64,000 nt of DNA from Zophobihabitans entericus (lineage in GTDB: Bacteria > Pseudomonadota > Gammaproteobacteria > Enterobacterales > Orbaceae), in contig NZ_CP050253.1 of NCBI RefSeq assembly GCF_011745665.1, positions 1,277,418-1,341,417 on the forward strand. The letters run 5' to 3'. Positions 27,359-36,161 of this stretch are shown here, piece by piece (position 1 is the first letter of the stretch; each line of letters begins with the position of its first letter). Made by a program: the position numbers and the translations under genes. The notes under the pieces are model-generated. The model ran no database searches, was not told the DNA's origin, and saw only the letters and a list, made by a program, of their open reading frames with translations.

Positions 27359-28816
27359 ATGTATATTGGTATTGATCTTGGTACTTCTGGTGTCAAAGTA
27401 ATTTTAATGGATGAACAGCAAAATATTCTTGATACACAGATGCAGCCTGTTCCTATTTCTCGTCCTCAGCCTTTGTGGTCAGAACAAAATCCAGAAGATT
27501 GGTGGTTAGCTACTGATTTGGCAATGCTGGCATTAAATGAAAAGTTTAATCTAACAGAAGTGAAAGCAATAGGATTAAGTGGACAGATGCATGGTGCAAC
27601 CCTGCTCAATAAGCAAGGGGATGTCCTGAGACCTGCTATTTTATGGAATGATGGCCGATGTAGCGCAGAGTGTTTTGAGCTTGAACAACGAGTCCCAAAT
27701 TCCAGAAAAATTACTGGTAATATTATGATGCCCGGGTTTACTGCACCTAAATTAAAGTGGGTTGCCCATCACGAACCGGCAGTTTTTGCTCAGATCGATA
27801 AAGTCCTTTTACCAAAAGACTATTTACGTTATAAAATGACGAATGAGTTTGCTTCTGATATGTCTGATTCAGCTGGTACGATGTGGTTAGATGTAGCAAA
27901 ACGTGACTGGAGCGATGAATTACTCACCGCATGTGATTTATCACGTCACCACATGCCAAAGTTATATGAAGGCACAGAAATTACCGGAATGCTACTGCCT
28001 GATGTTGCTAAGCGTTGGGGATTAAATCAGACTCCTGTGGTCGCAGGTGGTGGAGATAATGCTGCTGGCGCTGTTGGTGTCGGATTATATGAGTCAGGGC
28101 AAGCGATGCTGTCTCTTGGAACATCCGGTGTTTATTTTATTGTCACTGATAAATTTTTAAGTAAACCAGAGCAGGCCGTTCATAGTTTTTGTCATGCTAT
28201 TCCTGATACCTGGCACTTAATGTCAGTAATGTTATCTGCTTCTTCTTGTCTGGACTGGGCTTGTAACGCCTTAAATATTAGTAGTGTTGCGGAATTATTA
28301 ACTTTAGTTGAATCATCTAAGCCAGCAAAAACGGCTGTTTACTTCTTACCTTATTTATCCGGAGAGAGAACACCATATAACAATCCGAACGCTAAAGGTG
28401 TGTTCTTCAATATGACCAATGAGCATAATTCTGTTGATCTGGCCAGAGCTGTTTTAGAAGGTGTCAGTTTTGCTTTAGCTAATTGTATGGAGGTACTACA
28501 CAGTACAGGTGTTACACCAACCCAAATTAATGTTATTGGTGGCGGGGCGCGTAGTACTTATTGGTGCCAGCTGCTTAGTGATATGACAGGTAAAACGTTG
28601 ACCCTGAGTGAAGGCGGCAATGTGGGGCCTGCGCTAGGAGCAGCTAAACTTGCGCAAATTGCTTGTCACCCAGACACACCTATTCATAAAATTATTACTC
28701 AGCCTAAAGTAATACAAAGCTTTGAACCGAATATGGCTAATTATGAGGATTATCAACAAAAAAGAGTGCTGTTTAATAAACTTTACCAGCAGATATCGCC
28801 ATTATTTGAACTATAG
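27359..28816 (+). CDS. xylB: Xylulokinase
   Basis: XylB phosphorylates D-xylulose to xylulose 5-phosphate for the pentose phosphate pathway. The 485-aa FGGY-family kinase begins with the phosphate loop IGIDLGTSGVKV, has GLSGQMHG and LWNDGR substrate motifs, the catalytic-domain phrase LPKDYLRYKMT, and the second ATP motif VIGGGARSTYWCQL. GGGGGAAGT sits just before ATG 27359. It follows xylA by 109 bp across a strong stem-loop. Confidence 0.95.
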   Translation: MYIGIDLGTSGVKVILMDEQQNILDTQMQPVPISRPQPLWSEQNPEDWWLATDLAMLALNEKFNLTEVKAIGLSGQMHGATLLNKQGDVLRPAILWNDGRCSAECFELEQRVPNSRKITGNIMMPGFTAPKLKWVAHHEPAVFAQIDKVLLPKDYLRYKMTNEFASDMSDSAGTMWLDVAKRDWSDELLTACDLSRHHMPKLYEGTEITGMLLPDVAKRWGLNQTPVVAGGGDNAAGAVGVGLYESGQAMLSLGTSGVYFIVTDKFLSKPEQAVHSFCHAIPDTWHLMSVMLSASSCLDWACNALNISSVAELLTLVESSKPAKTAVYFLPYLSGERTPYNNPNAKGVFFNMTNEHNSVDLARAVLEGVSFALANCMEVLHSTGVTPTQINVIGGGARSTYWCQLLSDMTGKTLTLSEGGNVGPALGAAKLAQIACHPDTPIHKIITQPKVIQSFEPNMANYEDYQQKRVLFNKLYQQISPLFEL

Positions 28817-28989
28817 ATGAACTAATTGAGTACTATTCAAAATAAATGACTTGAATTGACTGATTGATTATTAATATGTTTTATCTAATCTTGTTGATAA
28901 CTTAATGGAATTGTAGGTAACTTACCTATATCTTCGGCGTTTTTAAGCTATAATTGCGAAACGAGGTCATTCTGGTTGAGGCAAGTTTA

Positions 28990-30171
28990 ATGCAAGAAAA
29001 GCGTAATAGAATTATTCTGCTGTTTAATGCCAATAAAGGCTACGATCGTCAGATTATAAAAGGTGTTGGCTATTTTCTACAGGCAACTCAGGTCAACTGG
29101 GATATCTATATTGCAGATGACTTTCGTGCTGACTTTAAAAACTTTCCGGTATTAACAGGTGACGGGATCATTGCCAACTTTGATGATCCTGATATCGTCG
29201 ATTTATTAACTGATATTGAGATGCCAATTATTGGTGTTGGTGCTTCTTATAGTCATCCTCAGGATTATCCTTCCGTTCCTTATGTGGCAGTAGATAATGA
29301 TGCACTGATTGAAAAGGCGTTTGATCATCTCTATTCAAAAGGAATTAAAGATTTTGCTTTTTATAGTATTCCGCCAAGTAAATATTGCCGCTGGGCGACA
29401 GAGAGAGAGAACTCCTTTAATCAAATTTTAACTAAAAAAGGATTATCTGGTTCTATTTATCAGGGGATGGAAACCACATTAGATAACTGGCAGCAAGCAC
29501 AAAAAGAGTTGGTCGACTGGATTACTTCTTTACCTCAAAATACCGGTATTATTGCGGTTAATGATGCCCGTGCACGTCATATTTTACAAACCTGTGACCA
29601 TATGGGGCTTAAGATCCCGGAACAATATTGTGTGATCGGTATTGATGATGAAGATATTATTAATTATCTGTCGCTGGTAACGCTTTCAACTATCGCTCAG
29701 GGCACAGAAGAGATGGGCTATAAGGCCGCCTCTATGTTACAAAAACTGTTGTTACATAAAGACATTGGCATGCCAAGAGTGTTGGTTGGACCTAAAACAA
29801 TTATTGAGCGTCGTTCTACAGATTATCGTTCCGTGCATGACCCTTATGTCATGCAGGCTATTCATTTTATTCGTAACCACGCCTGTAGCGGTATCAAAAC
29901 AGAGCAGGTGTTGGCAGAGGTCAGGCTTTCTCGTTCAAATTTAGAATCGCGCTTTAAAGCAGAACTGGGTAAAACGATTCATAATGTTATTCATGAAGAG
30001 AAGTTTGAAAAAGCCAAATATTTGTTAGTACATACCACACTTTCAATCAATGAGATTTATCAGATGTGTGGTTATCCTTCACTGCAATACTTTTATTTTT
30101 TATTTAAAAAACATTATAACCAAACGCCAAAAGAGTACCGGGAGCAAGGTACTCACCATTTGAATATATAA
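28990..30171 (+). CDS. xylR: Xylose operon regulator XylR
   Basis: XylR is a xylose-responsive activator made of a LacI/periplasmic-binding-like sensor and a C-terminal AraC helix-turn-helix. The 393-aa protein matches E. coli XylR closely: RIILLFNANKGYDRQIIKGVG at the N-terminus, NTGIIAVNDARARHILQTC and IERRSTDYRSVHDP in the middle, and the AraC signature SINEIYQMCGYPSLQYFYFLFKKHY near the end. ATG 28990, eight bases after GAGG, is chosen over an upstream TTG at 28954. It follows xylB on the same strand with a 173-bp gap that may hold its own promoter. Confidence 0.94.
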   Translation: MQEKRNRIILLFNANKGYDRQIIKGVGYFLQATQVNWDIYIADDFRADFKNFPVLTGDGIIANFDDPDIVDLLTDIEMPIIGVGASYSHPQDYPSVPYVAVDNDALIEKAFDHLYSKGIKDFAFYSIPPSKYCRWATERENSFNQILTKKGLSGSIYQGMETTLDNWQQAQKELVDWITSLPQNTGIIAVNDARARHILQTCDHMGLKIPEQYCVIGIDDEDIINYLSLVTLSTIAQGTEEMGYKAASMLQKLLLHKDIGMPRVLVGPKTIIERRSTDYRSVHDPYVMQAIHFIRNHACSGIKTEQVLAEVRLSRSNLESRFKAELGKTIHNVIHEEKFEKAKYLLVHTTLSINEIYQMCGYPSLQYFYFLFKKHYNQTPKEYREQGTHHLNI

Positions 30172-30304
30172 ATGGTAATTCTGCGAGCCTTATCACATTA
30201 ACTAAAAATCATAATGAATAGCTGAAAAAACAGAATAAGTAATAAATTCATTCTGTTCTATGGTAGAGCTTAAGATAAATTAAGCCTAAGGTTATCCATT
30301 ACTT

Positions 30305-31297
30305 ATGAATATTACATTACATAATCATTCCGGTATGACTCTGCAGTTTTCACCTATTGGCGCAACGTGGCTCTCTTGTTTATTACCCTTGTCTGATGGC
30401 TCGATAAGAGATGTTTTACTGCAATGTGCTGATGTTTCACAAAATAGTGAAGCGTTTATTGGTTCAACGATTGGTCGGTATAGTAATCGTATTAAAAATG
30501 CGACTTTACAGCATAATTTTACTCACTATCAGTTAATCGCAAATCAGGGAACTCATCAACTACATGGAGGCGTACAAGGTTTTCATACTCAGCGCTGGCA
30601 AATGATTAATCAACAGCAGAATCGTGTTATTTTTGGTTTAATGTCTGAAAATGGCGAGCAGGGCTTTCCTGGAGAGGTAAAGGCCACTGTAGATTTTATG
30701 CTTACAGAGCAAAATGAAGTCGTAATCAACTACATCGCAACAACCGATAAACTCACACCTATTAACCTGACTAATCACGCCTACTTTAATCTGGATGGTG
30801 GCGGAGATATTAAAGAACATCAACTGTATGTTGATGCTGATTATTACTTACCCGTAGACCGGGAAGGGATTCCTGAATCGGATTTGAAAAGTGTCACAGC
30901 TGGTGATATGGATTTGCGGGAATTACAGAAAATATCCGAGCATTTTTTACGCAGTAAAGATCGGCAATTGCTTAATGGTTATGACCATGCTTATTTATTA
31001 AATCCAGCAGCAAAAAATTTACAACAGCCTGCAGTAGTGCTTGTTTCATCAGATCAGGAAGTGACTTTACAGGTTTTGACTAATAAGCCGGCGGTACAAA
31101 TTTATACAGGCAATAATTTAAAAGGGACTAAAGGAAAGATGGGTATCTACCAAAATTATGCAGGAATTGCGATAGAAACAGAATTTTTACCGGATAGTCC
31201 TAATCGACCTGACTGGCCACATCAAAGTAGCTGGTTTAATGATAAGGAGTTTTATTGCTATACCACCATTTACCGGTTTTCTGTGGGTAAAAAGTGA
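30305..31297 (+). CDS. galM: Aldose 1-epimerase (mutarotase)
   Basis: This enzyme interconverts alpha and beta anomers of aldoses. The 330-aa product shows the family landmarks IGRYSNRIKNA, GTHQLHGGVQGFHTQRW (first catalytic His), TNHAYFNLDGGGD (second catalytic His), NGYDHAYLLNP and the closing IAIETEFLPDSPNRPDWP with the catalytic glutamate. Placement after xylA-xylB-xylR suggests that it supplies the right anomer of xylose to XylA. It ends before a bidirectional terminator. The ribosome binding site is weak. Confidence 0.92.
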   Translation: MNITLHNHSGMTLQFSPIGATWLSCLLPLSDGSIRDVLLQCADVSQNSEAFIGSTIGRYSNRIKNATLQHNFTHYQLIANQGTHQLHGGVQGFHTQRWQMINQQQNRVIFGLMSENGEQGFPGEVKATVDFMLTEQNEVVINYIATTDKLTPINLTNHAYFNLDGGGDIKEHQLYVDADYYLPVDREGIPESDLKSVTAGDMDLRELQKISEHFLRSKDRQLLNGYDHAYLLNPAAKNLQQPAVVLVSSDQEVTLQVLTNKPAVQIYTGNNLKGTKGKMGIYQNYAGIAIETEFLPDSPNRPDWPHQSSWFNDKEFYCYTTIYRFSVGKK

Positions 31298-31356
31298 CTT
31301 AAAAAAATTAATATAGCTGCTATATTGGTTTATGTATTTCTAGATTTTTTGTGTAA

Positions 31357-31385
31357 AAAAACCAGCTACTAATGAGCTGGTTTTT
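31357..31385. terminator. Bidirectional terminator between galM and the YjgN-like gene
   Basis: AAAAACCAGCT (31357-31367) pairs with AGCTGGTTTTT (31375-31385). A and T runs on the two sides make it serve both converging genes. Confidence 0.8.
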
Positions 31386-31402
31386 AGTAAATAGAGAGCT
31401 AA

Positions 31403-32560
31403 TTATAAGGTACTAATAATTGCATCAGTGACAAACTCAGGATTAGCTTCAGAGGTGTTAACATCTTCATCACCTTGTTCGATTTTAAAATCACCAACCA
31501 GATGTGAATTATCCGCAAGGTATTTTACAAATCGATACTGGGCAAATGGAATTGTTAGTCCCACAGTGAAGATAATCATAAACAGATTACTGACCATCAG
31601 CCAGATAAACGGTAAGACTTGTAAGGTTGATTTGAGTTGAATACCGTTAATGCTGGTTTGATTAAAGGCAAAGTTACGTATTGCCACCATTCGGTAAGCG
31701 CTACCAATAACCACAAAAAAAATGATTGAAAGAATCAGGTAGAAAGTGGTCTGGATGATAAGGTTTAAATAAATATCTGGATAATAGATGACATAAACGA
31801 CATAAGTAAGCAGATCAAAATAGAACTTAAATATTGCAAATAAGAATGGTGCCTGACATAACCATGCAATATATTCAATTTTGATTAAGCTACTTTTCTT
31901 AAATTCACCCTGAAACTTTTGTTCACCAAAAAAGATATTATTAACAAAATAGGTCAATCCCATAGAATTCAGGATGGCGCTAATTGGTGGAATACCAGCA
32001 ATAAACAGAAGACAGATAATGGCAATAACAGACAGAGAAAAATCCCCTCCAGATATCATTGGACCAACAATACCGCCAGCAAGTATTGCAAATACAATAA
32101 CAAAACCCAAAATAAGCAGTAGTGGTGCAATAAGCAGTACCCAATAAGCACGGCCAATATCACCTCTAAAGCTAAAATGTACACCATTTAAACTGGTCAT
32201 GCGCATATGGAATTGCCAGCTTTTCACGATTAACCAAGGGAGGAAACAAAAAGCAATAAGAATAAAAATAGGAGCTATCTTTGGTGCAAAATACATAAGA
32301 AAAACAAAAACAAAATAAAAGGCCAGTGCGATTAAAAAGCCGATCAAATATTGAATAGGTGTGGCATGAAAATTAAAACGGTAACCGTTTACTTCCATAT
32401 TTTGGTAGAAGTAACGTTTTAAATTAATAATGGCCCAAAAGCTATAAATACCTAAAGTACAGATAATAAGTAGTAAATTAAGAAAGTAAATCTTAAAACA
32501 TTCGCCAAGAGTCCCGTGAAATTTTACCGTGTGTTGATTTTGTTGCATAGAATCATCCAT
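31403..32560 (-). CDS. YjgN-like DUF898 membrane protein
   Basis: The 385-aa protein has multiple hydrophobic segments and the DUF898 pattern: VKFHGTLGECFKIYFLNLLLIICTLGIYSFWA at the N-terminus, repeated in weaker form later (WLMVSNLFMIIFTVGLTIPFAQYRFVKYLADN). E. coli YjgN, the namesake, has no firmly known function. It stands alone, facing galM. In-frame ATGs at 32560 and 32548 are both possible; GGA before the second is slightly better. Function unknown beyond the inner membrane location. Confidence 0.75.
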   Translation of the reverse strand: MDDSMQQNQHTVKFHGTLGECFKIYFLNLLLIICTLGIYSFWAIINLKRYFYQNMEVNGYRFNFHATPIQYLIGFLIALAFYFVFVFLMYFAPKIAPIFILIAFCFLPWLIVKSWQFHMRMTSLNGVHFSFRGDIGRAYWVLLIAPLLLILGFVIVFAILAGGIVGPMISGGDFSLSVIAIICLLFIAGIPPISAILNSMGLTYFVNNIFFGEQKFQGEFKKSSLIKIEYIAWLCQAPFLFAIFKFYFDLLTYVVYVIYYPDIYLNLIIQTTFYLILSIIFFVVIGSAYRMVAIRNFAFNQTSINGIQLKSTLQVLPFIWLMVSNLFMIIFTVGLTIPFAQYRFVKYLADNSHLVGDFKIEQGDEDVNTSEANPEFVTDAIISTL

Positions 32561-33139
32561 TAATTATCATTTTTATATTAGAAAATCGCAGGCAAGTATA
32601 ATACAAATTGTTATTTATCAAAAACAAATAATCGGCTTTATTTTTGTAGCAATAATAAGATAAATATGCTGAGCTATTTTATTAAACTGGGTTACCTAAG
32701 ATTGCCAGCAAATGCTTTTTATTAGATCTCTCAGATGTATTTTAAGTGATCAAAAGCACTAATGATAAAGATCTTCTCGCCTCAATTTAGATCCTTCTAA
32801 TATTATTTTTAAATTTATTCTGATCCCTCTGTTTTTTTATTTGTTATTTATTTGATCTCGTTTTTATCAGGTAACTGTACGATGAGTAACAGAATTTTTT
32901 AGATATTCAAATTGAACCAATAAACGAAAAGCGAAGTGATCTTAAATTGTTTTTTTATGATCATTTAATGAGATCTTTTTCTTTTAAATTAGATCTTATT
33001 TTTAATTAAATTTAGATCCTTTTTAATAATTAAATTATTATTATTTATATAATTAAATTTTAATTTATTTTAAATAATAGTTTATTTTTTAGTTAATATT
33101 AGTTATTATATAGTAGATTATTTAACCGAGAATTTAACT
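32561..33139. other. 579-bp intergenic region with a GATC cluster and an A+T-only block
   Basis: Eleven GATC sites lie in 32725-33018 (at 32725, 32748, 32770, 32790, 32822, 32854, 32938, 32959, 32972, 32992 and 33015), several inside a repeated TTAGATCYTT word. They are followed by about 55 bp made only of A and T (33019-33074) before zapC. No gene or clear DnaA box is visible. The density resembles a replication origin or a SeqA target; see findings. Confidence 0.7.
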
Positions 33140-33724
33140 ATGAATATTCGACCTGCTGACAACTGGCGTTGGTATTTTGATGATGAACATAACTGTTTGA
33201 TGCTGGATTTATCAAACGGGATGGTCTTCCGTTCTCGTTATCCGGCTAAAATGCTGACTGTTGATGCGTTTAATACCTTTTCATTTTCTGTTGATGATGC
33301 GACGGCGTATTATCAATTCTATGAAAGCTGCGCTAAATTACCTATTTCTGAGCCGCTCAGAGTAGAGCTGGTGCTTAATGCCTTAATCGCCAGAAATTAT
33401 TTAAAACCACAAATGCCAAAGAGTTGGTATTTTGTGCAACAGCCTATGGTCTTTCAGCCTAAAATCGGGGAGCTGGTTGAGGCGAGCGTACAAGATACCG
33501 GTGAAAGAATTGATTTGCTGGCGGTGGACGTGGGTGACTCGGCAACACTTTGTCTGATTACCAAACCATCTTTATTTATGGCTGGTAAGCAATTTGGTTT
33601 AGCTGATGCAGTAAAAGTGATGCATGACAGACTGGCGTCTAAAAATCATCTGCACTATATGCAGCGTGATGATAATGACGGACCAGATGAGTTATTACTC
33701 GATTTTCTGTGTAAGGTTTGCTGA
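33140..33724 (+). CDS. zapC: Cell division protein ZapC
   Basis: ZapC is a cytosolic FtsZ-ring stabiliser. The 194-aa protein matches E. coli ZapC through MNIRPADNWRWYFDDEHNCLMLDLSNGMVFRSR, then VELVLNALIARNYLKPQMPKSW and LADAVKVMHDRL. It is slightly longer at the C-terminus than the E. coli 180-aa form. As in E. coli it stands next to, and converges on, ycbX. The upstream pyrD of E. coli is replaced here by the GATC-rich region. The two division genes in the window, zapC and zapB, are unlinked. Confidence 0.9.
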   Translation: MNIRPADNWRWYFDDEHNCLMLDLSNGMVFRSRYPAKMLTVDAFNTFSFSVDDATAYYQFYESCAKLPISEPLRVELVLNALIARNYLKPQMPKSWYFVQQPMVFQPKIGELVEASVQDTGERIDLLAVDVGDSATLCLITKPSLFMAGKQFGLADAVKVMHDRLASKNHLHYMQRDDNDGPDELLLDFLCKVC

Positions 33725-33726
33725 TA

Positions 33727-33759
33727 ATACCCTAAAGTGATTTAGGGTATTAATTTTTT
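33727..33759. terminator. Terminator between zapC and ycbX
   Basis: ATACCCTAAA (33727-33736) pairs perfectly with TTTAGGGTAT (33741-33750) and TAATTTTTT follows on the plus strand. Confidence 0.75.
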
Positions 33760-33830
33760 CAATAAAATCAGTAAGTTATATAATTGCATCAAAGAAAAAA
33801 CTGCTTAAAAATCAAAAGGTTATATATTGA

Positions 33831-34922
33831 CTATTTTGACAATTTTAGATTGGTTTTGGGTATACAGCTACAACTTAAAATTTTCTTCTCTCTTCTGACT
33901 GCACTATTTGTTAGTGGGGTCACTTCACCATCTTCCAAAACTAACTGACAACGACCACAAATACCAGCCCTGCATGAATAAGGAATCTTAATTTCGTGTA
34001 GCTCAAGTTGTTCAAGCAGAGTTTGTTGATTATTACCGGTGAATTTTTGTCCCTGATAGTCAATGGTGAATTCTTTGCTTGCTTCCGGCTCAAAGGGAGC
34101 TGATTTTTGGTATTGTTTAGCAGGCTTGGTTTCAAGGATTTCAATCGGACTATTCACTGAAATCGTACCACTATTTAATGCAATCATATTGATACCAAAA
34201 TCGATCTGACCTTGCTCGTCACTACGGAACTGGCGCAGCGTATTTAATGGTTCATTGAGTTTACTGGCAATAGCAGACTGAGTATCAACCGTTGTTAATA
34301 TACAGCGTGAACAAGGTTTGACCAGATCAAAAATAACATCGCCAATTTTAATTTGTTTCCAGCCATCTTCGGCAAATGGTAATGCGCCTGAAATAATAAT
34401 ATTACCGCAAAATCTGCCAATATTTAGCTGCTCAGGGCAGATTTTTTGCAGATAATCCAGTGAAGCCTGATTAAGTAACAGGTAAGGGTAACCGTCAGCA
34501 AATGAGAGGGAAACATCCGGATATCTTTTTATACGACGGGTTGATTGTTCACCCAGCCAGCGCAGTTGCACATCTTTTTGTAAATAGTTACTTAACCAGC
34601 GATTCACTGCAATAGATGCGATATAAGAGGAGAAGTGATTATTCCAGACTTCTGTCGGTTCTGGGTTACTGGAAAAATCTGAGTAATAAGCATCAATACT
34701 CTGTTGATTTGGAGCAACAATTTTTATACCATTCTCAAGCATAACAATTTTTAATAATAATAAATGATGATGTTGGCGAGCAGTAATGAATGTTCCATCC
34801 GGCTCTGTCACCATAAACCGACGGTCATGTTGAAATCCACTTTCTTGTATATTGCCTGCAGATAACGCAATACCTTGCATTGATTTTACTGGATAGAAAA
34901 ATAGCTGATTAACAGTGATCAT
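33831..34922 (-). CDS. ycbX: YcbX-like MOSC domain protein with C-terminal 2Fe-2S domain
   Basis: The 363-aa protein joins an N-terminal MOSC beta-barrel (start LFFYPVKSMQGIAL), a molybdenum-cofactor core with the conserved cysteine in KPCSRCILTTVDTQ, and a ferredoxin-like end with CRAGICGRC and a later LSCSC as cluster ligands. E. coli YcbX detoxifies N-hydroxylated base analogues using Moco and works with a reductase. The position convergent to zapC is the same as in E. coli. moeB in this window would serve the cofactor pathway. Confidence 0.88.
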   Translation of the reverse strand: MITVNQLFFYPVKSMQGIALSAGNIQESGFQHDRRFMVTEPDGTFITARQHHHLLLLKIVMLENGIKIVAPNQQSIDAYYSDFSSNPEPTEVWNNHFSSYIASIAVNRWLSNYLQKDVQLRWLGEQSTRRIKRYPDVSLSFADGYPYLLLNQASLDYLQKICPEQLNIGRFCGNIIISGALPFAEDGWKQIKIGDVIFDLVKPCSRCILTTVDTQSAIASKLNEPLNTLRQFRSDEQGQIDFGINMIALNSGTISVNSPIEILETKPAKQYQKSAPFEPEASKEFTIDYQGQKFTGNNQQTLLEQLELHEIKIPYSCRAGICGRCQLVLEDGEVTPLTNSAVRREKKILSCSCIPKTNLKLSK

Positions 34923-35001
34923 AATATTATTAGATTATTTTTTAATGGAATAAACAGAATTTAGAATAACAACTCTTTGCCTAGTCTGGATAGTATAAAA
35001 T

Positions 35002-35703
35002 ATGAATATAAATCGTCAATTAACATTTTATGATGGAGTAAAAGCCTGTATTCCAACTGTGCTTGGTTATATGAGTATTGGTCTGGCAACCGGCGTCATC
35101 GGCAATGCGTCTAATCTTAGTGTGCTAGAAGTAACACTGATGTCTATTATTGTCTATGCGGGTGCTTCACAATTTATTATTACTGGTATGATGTTAATTG
35201 GTAGTCCAATCTCTGCTATTGTTCTTACCGCATTCTTGATTAATTCCCGTCACTTTTTAATGAGTATGGCAACTGCACCTCATTTTAAGAGATATTCATT
35301 ACTCAATAACATTGGTATTGGTTCATTGCTGACTGATGAAAGCTTTGCCGTGTCGATGAGCAGCATCAGTAAGAAAGAGCCGATAAATGACAGTTGGATG
35401 CATGGTCTGAATGTCACTGCATATTTATCCTGGATTGTGGCTTGCTTTTTAGGTGCCCTGATTGGTCAATGGTTGCCAGACCCGGAACCGTTTGGTTTAG
35501 ATTTTGCCTTGGTTGCTATGTTTATCGGTCTGCTCTATTTACAATTGATCGGTGATAAAAGCAAGAAGATTGTGAAACTACTTATTGTGATGGCAAGCGT
35601 TGCGTTAATCCTGATTATTTTAATGCGCTTTATGTCGCCGGAAGCTGCACTGCTTGCAGCAACACTCATCGGTTGTTTAATTGGGGTGGTGATCGAAAAA
35701 TGA
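35002..35703 (+). CDS. azlC: AzlC family branched-chain amino acid exporter subunit
   Basis: AzlC/YgaZ proteins form the large subunit of a branched-chain amino acid exporter with AzlD/YgaH. The 233-aa membrane protein opens GVKACIPTVLGYMSIGLATG and has VYAGASQFI and FLINSRHFLMSMATAPHFK, all typical. Its TGA overlaps the ATG of azlD (ATGA at 35700-35703), so the pair is translationally coupled. Substrate by family: valine, leucine, isoleucine or analogues. Confidence 0.87.
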   Translation: MNINRQLTFYDGVKACIPTVLGYMSIGLATGVIGNASNLSVLEVTLMSIIVYAGASQFIITGMMLIGSPISAIVLTAFLINSRHFLMSMATAPHFKRYSLLNNIGIGSLLTDESFAVSMSSISKKEPINDSWMHGLNVTAYLSWIVACFLGALIGQWLPDPEPFGLDFALVAMFIGLLYLQLIGDKSKKIVKLLIVMASVALILIILMRFMSPEAALLAATLIGCLIGVVIEK

Positions 35704-36026
35704 ATCTGACAACTTACTCATTACTGGTGATTTTAGGTTGTGGTATTGTTACCTGGTTGCCCCGTGTTATTCCTTTTATGTTGATTAGAAAGTTACAACT
35801 TCCTGATGTGGTAGTTCGTTTTCTCTCTTATGTGCCGGTCTGTATTTTAACGGCATTATTTGTGCAAAGTTTATTGGTACATAAAGACGGTCAATTCCCG
35901 GGAATAAATCAAAACGCATTAATTGCGTCAGTTCCGACAATTATTGCAGCGATTATTACTAAAAACTTATTGTGGATAGTGGTAGTGGGAATGGCTGCTA
36001 TGGCTGGGGTTAGGTACTTTACTTAA
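35700..36026 (+). CDS. azlD: AzlD family branched-chain amino acid exporter subunit
   Basis: The 108-aa small membrane subunit has about four helices and the family phrase VTWLPRVIPFMLIRKLQLPDVVVRFLSYVPVCILTALF. The ATG at 35700 overlaps the azlC stop; a TTG farther upstream at 35673 would lie inside azlC and adds no conserved sequence. It ends 135 bp before gdhA. Confidence 0.86.
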   Translation: MNLTTYSLLVILGCGIVTWLPRVIPFMLIRKLQLPDVVVRFLSYVPVCILTALFVQSLLVHKDGQFPGINQNALIASVPTIIAAIITKNLLWIVVVGMAAMAGVRYFT

Positions 36027-36161
36027 TCAAAGTAAGATAATTGGTGTTAATCAGAAAATTTTAAGGATAAATATTTCTTATTATTTTCTGTATTAGTTTA
36101 GTGATATATTGCACCGTACCAGCTTATTTCAATTTACTTATATTTAAATAGGAATCCTATC

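Noticed and set aside
32561-33139. A definite oriC
   Set aside because: GATC density and AT content fit, but I found no good TTATNCACA boxes and none of the usual origin neighbours; it is kept only as a finding.
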